Part shown: piece by piece, positions 41,354 through 45,632 of the stretch
Layout: every line of letters starts with the position of its first letter
How positions within the stretch are numbered: position 1 is the stretch's first letter
Assembly (NCBI GenBank): GCA_902792295.1
Contig: CADAZC010000006.1
Coordinates: 1 to 45,632 of the forward strand
Source: an uncultured Eubacteriales bacterium
GTDB lineage: Bacteria; Bacillota; Clostridia; Christensenellales; CAG-138
DNA: 45,632 nucleotides
Direction of reading: 5' to 3'
Translations under genes and position numbers: made by a program
Notes under the pieces: generated by a model
Database searches by the model: none
Seen by the model: the letters and a program-made list of their open reading frames with translations, nothing else
What the model was told of the DNA's origin: nothing

Positions 41354-42508
41354 TCAGGGGACCAGAATGACCGTGAACGGTTTGTCCTTCGGCCATTCGA
41401 GCGGCAGCATGTCGGCGCTGACCGTCACGGTGCGAAGCGACGGAAGCGCGCCGAGCGGGGTTAAATCACGGACATCCGTGTGTTCGATGTGCAGAACGCG
41501 GAGACTCGAAAGCCCGTTGAGCGCGGACAGGTCTCCGACCGTGCTGCCGGAAAGATACAGCTCTTCGAGCAGTACAAGGTTGTTCAGCGGTTCGAGCGAG
41601 CCGAGCGGCTGACCGACCAGCGCAAGGCGCCGGAGATAGACCGAAAGCCCGATCACGGAAAGATCGGAGATCTTCCCGGAAAGAAGGATCTTCGAGGTGC
41701 CGGAAACGATGGTTCCGTCCGCCGCGAGGGAGACGCCGTCCATTGAGCGCATGACCTGATTGCCGCAGAAGTACAGCTCCGTAAGATCCGCAAGCTCCGG
41801 CCGCAGGATATCGCCCTCGGACTTTCCGAGCATGAGCCGGACGCCGTCCTCCTGCTGGGAGTCGGGGAACGACACGGGGAAGAGACTCGGATCGATCGAC
41901 GGCTGGGGAACCGGCTCCGGCGTCGCCTCGGAAACGTCCGGCGTCGCCGTCACGGTCGGCTGCGGCGGTTCCGGCGGGTCAAAGCGTCCCGAGATCAGCA
42001 GGAACAGACCGAAAGAAGCGGCGCCGAACAGAAGCAGCGCGGCGAACAGCCCGATCCATTCCGCACGGAAGGAGTCGGTCCATCTGCGGTAGAACGAACG
42101 GCGCAGCACGCGCCACGCGCGGATCGCTTCCGAAGGATGTTCGGCGTCCGAAACCGTTTCGGCGCGGGCAAGCAGCTCCCGCCAACGGTTGTCCGGTTCC
42201 GTCGGCTCGAGCGGGATGAGCAGGATCGGCTTTTTCAGCGCGACCGCGGTGCGGATCTCGGAATAGCAGTTCGGCGAAGCAAGGGCGGTGTTTGAGAGGA
42301 AGAACAGGACCGCCGCGCATCCGCGCATATGCAGTTCGATGTTCTTCGGCCAGTCGCTGCCCGCAGGGATGCCTTCGTCGTACCAGAGCCGGAGTTTCCG
42401 GTCGTTCAGTTCGGAGATGATGCGTAAAACCGCGTCCGAATCGCGGTGCGAATAACTGATGAATACATAGGGACGCCTGCCCTCGTACGGCTGAAAGAAC
42501 ACGCTCAT
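41354..42508 (-). CDS. TIR / TM / leucine-rich-repeat protein with intact TIR active site
   Basis: A 384-residue protein. Residues 13-118 are a canonical TIR domain: YVFISYSHRDSDAV (14-27), LRLWYDEGIPAGSDWP (39-54), VLFFLSN (67-73) and Glu84 in SPNCYSEIRTA, the position of the catalytic glutamate of TIR NADases. A basic stretch (RVLRRSFYRRW) precedes one membrane helix (about 152-172), then a Pro/Thr linker (178-205), probably outside, and about five LRR units (236-384), for example LEELYLSGSTVGDLSALNG. By topology it is a TLR-like receptor with reversed order. Its start overlaps the upstream stop (ATGA, 42505-42508). It is the only one of the three with the Glu. Confidence 0.82.
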   Translation of the reverse strand: MSVFFQPYEGRRPYVFISYSHRDSDAVLRIISELNDRKLRLWYDEGIPAGSDWPKNIELHMRGCAAVLFFLSNTALASPNCYSEIRTAVALKKPILLIPLEPTEPDNRWRELLARAETVSDAEHPSEAIRAWRVLRRSFYRRWTDSFRAEWIGLFAALLLFGAASFGLFLLISGRFDPPEPPQPTVTATPDVSEATPEPVPQPSIDPSLFPVSFPDSQQEDGVRLMLGKSEGDILRPELADLTELYFCGNQVMRSMDGVSLAADGTIVSGTSKILLSGKISDLSVIGLSVYLRRLALVGQPLGSLEPLNNLVLLEELYLSGSTVGDLSALNGLSSLRVLHIEHTDVRDLTPLGALPSLRTVTVSADMLPLEWPKDKPFTVILVP

Positions 42509-43350
42509 TCGTCCGCACCTCCGATCAGCACAACGGTGTACGCCGAAAGCTCCGGGTGCAGGGAAAACGCATCCTTCGCCGCGTTTTGCGTGATCTCGAC
42601 CGTCTCCAAAGCGGGCAGCAGCGAAAGATCGGAAAGATCGTCGGGCAGCGTGCCGCCGAACCGCAGGACGGTGATTTCGGAGAGCCGGTCCTCGGTCAGA
42701 ATCCCGCCGCCGAGCGTGCGGCGCACCGTCTCGCGGACCGTTTTGTCCGCAAAGGTTACGGTATCCGACTGCGAAAGGATTTCGTCCTGTCTCTCCGGAC
42801 GGAGCAGGAAGAACCACAGCGCGCCCGCGGCAACGAGCAGGACCGTCGCTGCGATCAGAATGCGTGTGAGGACGCCGAACCGTGTGTTTTTCGGTTTTAC
42901 GGGATCGCCGATCAGCTTTTGCGAAAACCCCTCCGCATGCAGCAGCGCGCGTTCCGTATCCTTCACGGAATCGATGGGATTCAGTTTGATCTCCGCTGCG
43001 GTCGCATGCAGACCGATGGACAGACCGCTGTCGCCGCCGTCCGTATTCAGGCATACGATGGGCTGACCGGCGCGCTGACACGCCAGAAGCCGGCTCTTTG
43101 CGGTCGCGTCGTTGCGAAACGCGTCGTCCAGATACACGACCGTCAGGTCGGCGGAAAGCATGTGCCGTTCCCGCTGCTCATGTGTTTTCCGGTCCGTCGC
43201 CGTTCCCGCCGCATACCAGACGCGCACGCCGCGCAGCATGAGCCGGCGCAGCAAAGCACGCACCTTTTTCCCGCTCGCTTTCGCGAAGCAGAGATGCAGG
43301 TACGGCTCGGTTCCGGCATATGGGGGATACAGCGTTTCAAGAGAGGCCAT
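42505..43350 (-). CDS. Degenerate TIR-like / TM / short LRR-like protein
   Basis: A 281-residue protein, first gene of the operon. Residues 15-120 can be aligned without gaps around the third strand to the TIR domain of the next gene: VRVWYA (42-47) and VVYLDDAF (71-78), with Arg87 where the catalytic Glu is expected. There is no FISYS motif. A basic stretch (VKPKNTRF) precedes a membrane helix (about 161-183), and a short outer part of 95 residues resembles one or two LRRs and the shared C-terminal cap (LSLLPALETVEITQN, then YTVVLI). It may be a co-receptor or scaffold. ATG 43350 is 93 bases after the pyruvate-kinase-like gene. Confidence 0.6.
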   Translation of the reverse strand: MASLETLYPPYAGTEPYLHLCFAKASGKKVRALLRRLMLRGVRVWYAAGTATDRKTHEQRERHMLSADLTVVYLDDAFRNDATAKSRLLACQRAGQPIVCLNTDGGDSGLSIGLHATAAEIKLNPIDSVKDTERALLHAEGFSQKLIGDPVKPKNTRFGVLTRILIAATVLLVAAGALWFFLLRPERQDEILSQSDTVTFADKTVRETVRRTLGGGILTEDRLSEITVLRFGGTLPDDLSDLSLLPALETVEITQNAAKDAFSLHPELSAYTVVLIGGADE

Positions 43351-43393
43351 GATGCTTGTTCTCCGTTTGTTCGGACTTGCACATATCCAATAT

Positions 43394-43399
43394 ATTATA
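43394..43399 (-). promoter_or_regulatory. -10 box of the TIR/LRR-SLOG operon
   Basis: A perfect TATAAT (minus strand; plus 43394-43399) lies 44 bases before the first gene; only a weak -35 (TTGCTT, 16 bases away) is seen. The four genes therefore appear to be transcribed separately from the gene upstream. Confidence 0.6.
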
Positions 43400-43409
43400 T
43401 CAAATATGG

Positions 43410-43463
43410 AGGAAAAAGCAAGAAAAAGAGAATGCGGACCCGCTTATTCGGTCAATCCGCATT
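43410..43463 (-). terminator. Terminator of the pyruvate-kinase-like gene, overlapping its stop
   Basis: On the minus strand AATGCGGA (plus 43456-43463) pairs with TCCGCATT (plus 43431-43438), enclosing the TAA stop, followed by a T-rich CTCTTTTTCTTGC tract. Confidence 0.6.
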
Positions 43464-44472
43464 TGCTGCCGCCGGGACAGGCGCCGGACCGGTACGTCTC
43501 CGCCGCACGGACGGTTTTCACAAGGTACCGGATCGCGGAGACCGGGTATTCGCCTGCGGCGGTTTCGCCGGTCAGCATCACGGACGATGCGCCGTCGAGC
43601 ACCGCGTTGAAAATGTCGGAAACCTCCGCGCGCGTCGGGACAGGGCGGTGCGTCATGGAATCCAGCATCTGCGTCACCACCATGAAATCCCGTCCCGCCG
43701 TTCGGCATGCCGCCGCAATGCGCTTCTGCACCGCGGGAAGCTCCCAGAGCGGTACGGCATTGCCGAGGTCGCCGCGCGCAATCACGATTTCATCGCAGCA
43801 GGGGAGCAGCTCCGCAAGATGCGCGACTCCTTCCGCGTTTTCGACCTTTGCAAGCAGCCGCAGATCTGCGCAGCCCGCTTCGCGCAGCGCCGCGCGGACG
43901 GCGAGAAGGTCGTCTTTGCCGCGCACAAACGGCTGCATCACCGCTGTTACGCCGTATGCTTTTGCAAGCCGGATGTGCCGGAGATCGTCCTCCGTCATGG
44001 CGGGGGTGTGAACGGAAATGCCCGGAAGGGCGATGCTTTTCCGGCTTTTCAACACGCCGCCGCGAATCACGCAGAGCCGGTTTTCGGGTTCCGTTTTCAG
44101 CAGGATCCTTCCGTCGTCCAGAAGAATGTCCTGCCCGGGGTCGGCATTCTTCAGCAGGGGGATCGTCTCATCCGGAAACGGGATCGCATCCATGCCGATC
44201 CGTTCGTTCTCCGTCAGCCGGACCGGCTCGTCCAGCTTTCCGATGCGCAGTTCCGGTCCCTGCATGTCGATCAGAAGCGCAGCCGGTTTGCCGCACCGTT
44301 CGGCGGCTTTCCGATACGCTTCGATCAGGTCGGCGGATTCTTCGAGCGCGGTATGCGACAGATTCAGCCGCATGCCGTCCATTCCCTCGGAAAGCATTTT
44401 TCCGAGGGTCTCCGGGTCCGCGCATGCGGGACCGAGCGTCCCGTAGATCATAACGTGTTTCGCTTGCATCAT
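43444..44472 (-). CDS. Pyruvate-kinase-like protein lacking the C-terminal domain
   Basis: A 342-residue protein with the pyruvate kinase barrel and B domain only; normal enzymes are about 470-585 residues. Visible are YGTLGPA (10-16), MRLNLSH (34-40), LLAKVEN (206-212) with the catalytic Lys209 and Glu211, ARGDLG (232-237), VVTQMLDSM (265-273) and TRAEVSD (280-286). The usual DTKGPEIR is here DMQGPELR, losing the Thr-Lys pair. The allosteric C-terminal domain is absent. It ends with a Cys/Gly-rich tail. It may be an unregulated or moonlighting pyruvate kinase, or act on another substrate. It has its own promoter and terminator. Confidence 0.78.
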   Translation of the reverse strand: MMQAKHVMIYGTLGPACADPETLGKMLSEGMDGMRLNLSHTALEESADLIEAYRKAAERCGKPAALLIDMQGPELRIGKLDEPVRLTENERIGMDAIPFPDETIPLLKNADPGQDILLDDGRILLKTEPENRLCVIRGGVLKSRKSIALPGISVHTPAMTEDDLRHIRLAKAYGVTAVMQPFVRGKDDLLAVRAALREAGCADLRLLAKVENAEGVAHLAELLPCCDEIVIARGDLGNAVPLWELPAVQKRIAAACRTAGRDFMVVTQMLDSMTHRPVPTRAEVSDIFNAVLDGASSVMLTGETAAGEYPVSAIRYLVKTVRAAETYRSGACPGGSKCGLTE

Positions 44473-44505
44473 GGATGTCCGTATTCCTTCCGTTCAATCG
44501 AATTC

Positions 44506-44533
44506 ATTATACCATATCTGCGGCTTCCTGCAA
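44506..44533 (-). promoter_or_regulatory. Promoter of the pyruvate-kinase-like gene
   Basis: On the minus strand TTGCAG (plus 44528-44533), a 16-base spacer and TATAAT (plus 44506-44511). Confidence 0.7.
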
Positions 44534-44601
44534 CCGGAAACATGCGGGCGGACCGGGGGGTCCGTTGAAAACGGAGGGAAGAACCGATATAATAAATATA
44601 G

Positions 44602-44631
44602 AAAAAACACAGCCCGCCGTCCGGCGGGCTG
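44602..44631 (-). terminator. Terminator of the zincin-like gene
   Basis: CAGCCCGCC (44610-44618) and GGCGGGCTG (44623-44631) form a 9-bp stem; on the minus strand TGTTTTTTC follows. Confidence 0.9.
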
Positions 44632-44635
44632 CGTT

Positions 44636-45016
44636 TTACTTTGTGTGTCCGGCAAGATACGCCTGTTTATCGCGTTCGTCGGCAGCTTCCAGAGAGCCGG
44701 CGTCGTGAACGCCGCCCAGGAACTCCAGATGATGCCGGAACTCGTGACGCAGGATCCCGCGCAAAAGCCGCTTCGCCTCCGCCGCGTCCGCATTCGGGTA
44801 GGCGCGGTCAAAGGAGCCCTTGTAAAGAACGATCTGCCGCATGCCGGAAAACGTCTTGTATACGCCCATGGTAAAGAGATCGTTCCCGCGGGCGTAATCC
44901 GGAACGACGACAGCTTCCGACACGATCACGCCGCCGGAAAGCTCCCGGAAAAACTCCTTCGGCAGCTCGTCCAAAAGCTCCGAAACGATGCCCCTGTATT
45001 CGTCAATGGTGATCAT
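44636..45016 (-). CDS. Predicted zincin-type metallopeptidase
   Basis: A 126-residue protein beginning MITIDEYRGIVSELLDELPK. It carries an HEFRHH motif in LRHEFRHHLEF (about residues 89-99), the H-E-x-x-H zinc site of minimal zincins (PF06262-like, MMP-like proteases). It has no signal peptide. The ATG at 45016 follows AAAGGA six bases upstream. Substrate unknown; proteins of this kind are widespread in Clostridia. Terminated by the hairpin at 44602-44631. Confidence 0.75.
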   Translation of the reverse strand: MITIDEYRGIVSELLDELPKEFFRELSGGVIVSEAVVVPDYARGNDLFTMGVYKTFSGMRQIVLYKGSFDRAYPNADAAEAKRLLRGILRHEFRHHLEFLGGVHDAGSLEAADERDKQAYLAGHTK

Positions 45017-45140
45017 AAGATTTCCTTTTCGGTCGATACGTTTTGATGATCCCGATTATTATATCCTGTTTTTCGGATGGACGCAACGGGTGCGTCCGGG
45101 AAATTGTTTCGATTGAATTTGCCGCAGGATATGGACAGCG

Positions 45141-45168
45141 TTGCGATTTTGTGATAAAAATATATTAT
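45141..45168 (+). promoter_or_regulatory. Promoter of the secreted-protein gene
   Basis: TTGCGA (45141-45146), a 16-base spacer and TATTAT (45163-45168), about 50 bases before the ATG at 45219. Confidence 0.55.
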
Positions 45169-45218
45169 GCTGTTTTACGGCGCAGAATGTGATCCCGAAA
45201 AGGGAAAGGGGGATTCTC

Positions 45219-45632
45219 ATGAAAGCACTCAAACCGATCCTGTCCGTACTGCTCGCGCTCTGTCTCGTTGTGACCGCAGTACCCGCGGCAGCCGCGGAAA
45301 CCGCCCCGGAACCCGGCAATCAGCGCGGCGTCAATAACACGATCATCATCGACACCGATCCGACCGGCGGCTACGAGGGCGACTATGTCGTCATCTATAA
45401 TCCGTCCACGTCCTCGTCCGCGTCCTATTCCACCGGCACGATGACCGGTCTTATTGAGACCAGCGTTACGCCGGTCGTGCGTCCCTCCGCGGGAACGCAG
45501 GCGGTGAATGAGGATCGACCGTATAAGATCGACGTCGACGCATACCTCAAAGAGAAAGCGGAGACGGCTTCGGTCGATCCTGCGCCGGGCATTGTCAAGG
45601 CGTCTTACAACGTCGGCGACACCAAGACCTTC
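45219..45632 (+). CDS. Secreted protein, N-terminal part, cut by the window edge
   Basis: The first 138 residues of a longer protein. Residues 1-26 form a signal peptide (KALKPILSVLLALCLVV, then AVPAAAAE). The following part is rich in Thr, Ser, Pro and Asp and ends with SYNVGDTKTF, a phrase that I associate loosely with extracellular clostridial proteins, including peptidases; this is not enough for a call. ATG 45219 follows AAAGGGGG (45205-45212). The right end of the gene lies outside the window. Confidence 0.7.
   Translation, partial: MKALKPILSVLLALCLVVTAVPAAAAETAPEPGNQRGVNNTIIIDTDPTGGYEGDYVVIYNPSTSSSASYSTGTMTGLIETSVTPVVRPSAGTQAVNEDRPYKIDVDAYLKEKAETASVDPAPGIVKASYNVGDTKTF

Noticed and set aside
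39396..41612. A 738-codon plus-strand open frame across the LRR gene
   Set aside because: Same antisense artefact; the minus strand has a membrane helix, regular LRR periodicity and good gene spacing.
36271..43350. Classification of the TIR/SLOG locus as a standard Thoeris system
   Set aside because: Thoeris ThsA has SIR2 or other effectors and ThsB is a soluble TIR; here the TIR proteins are membrane receptors with LRRs and the effector is SLATT-like, so it is at most related.
42556..44568. A 670-codon plus-strand open frame across the first TIR-like and pyruvate-kinase-like genes
   Set aside because: It runs across two terminator/promoter regions and both minus-strand genes, and has no recognisable domain.

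Overview
The window is a GC-rich, gene-dense chromosomal segment of an endospore-forming member of the Clostridia (Firmicutes/Bacillota). The evidence is an SpoVAC gene, a class I heat-shock operon with a perfect CIRCE operator, the lepA-hemW-hrcA-grpE-dnaK-dnaJ gene order, strong AGGAGG-type ribosome binding sites, sigma-A promoters and many rho-independent terminators. The pairing of a hydantoinase with a MocA/guanine-deaminase protein points to an anaerobe that degrades purines, as many gut Clostridia do. I cannot name the genus. No rRNA, tRNA, CRISPR array, transposon or prophage was seen.

Layout. 1-5.2 kb: the end of a phosphodiester glycosidase, a TraX-like membrane protein, an XRE-TPR regulator, an SpoVAC gene coupled to a tiny Cys-containing ORF (minus strand), the L13-S9 ribosomal operon, and a lipoprotein of the EreA/ChaN type. 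5.2-8.5 kb: dihydropyrimidinase/hydantoinase followed by a single protein that joins a MocA-type cytidylyltransferase to guanine deaminase. 8.5-15.9 kb: a small membrane protein, alanine racemase, rsmD-coaD-coiled-coil operon, an ECF sigma factor with its membrane partner, and a LUD protein with a MazG-like hydrolase. 15.9-24.7 kb: lepA-hemW, a hypothetical winged-helix/PD-(D/E)XK protein inserted on the opposite strand, then hrcA-grpE-dnaK-dnaJ. 24.7-29.5 kb (minus): a membrane protein, an orphan DNA methyltransferase, and an M20 peptidase with two membrane proteins. 29.6-36.3 kb: an ABC importer operon (binding protein, fused permease, and an ATPase with a large insertion) divergent from a HAD phosphatase and an AraC-type response regulator.

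36.3-43.4 kb holds what I consider the most interesting locus: a four-gene minus-strand operon with its own promoter. Three genes encode proteins with a cytosolic TIR or TIR-like domain, one transmembrane helix and an extracellular leucine-rich-repeat region. This is the topology of a Toll-like receptor with the domain order reversed. The fourth gene encodes a SLOG domain joined to four transmembrane helices of the SLATT effector type. Only one of the three TIR domains keeps the glutamate expected of NADases. By analogy with Thoeris (TIR signal, SLOG sensor) I infer a receptor-like immune or surveillance system that signals from an outside ligand to a membrane-pore effector. 43.4-45.6 kb: a short pyruvate-kinase-like protein lacking the C-terminal domain, a small zincin-type metallopeptidase, and the start of a secreted protein cut by the window edge.

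Genes are packed into operons by ATGA overlaps at many junctions (hydA/mocA-guaD, rsmD/coaD/coiled-coil, LUD/mazG, lepA/hemW, membrane protein/M20, TIR1/TIR2). Functional assignments rest on motifs read by eye; no database search was run.
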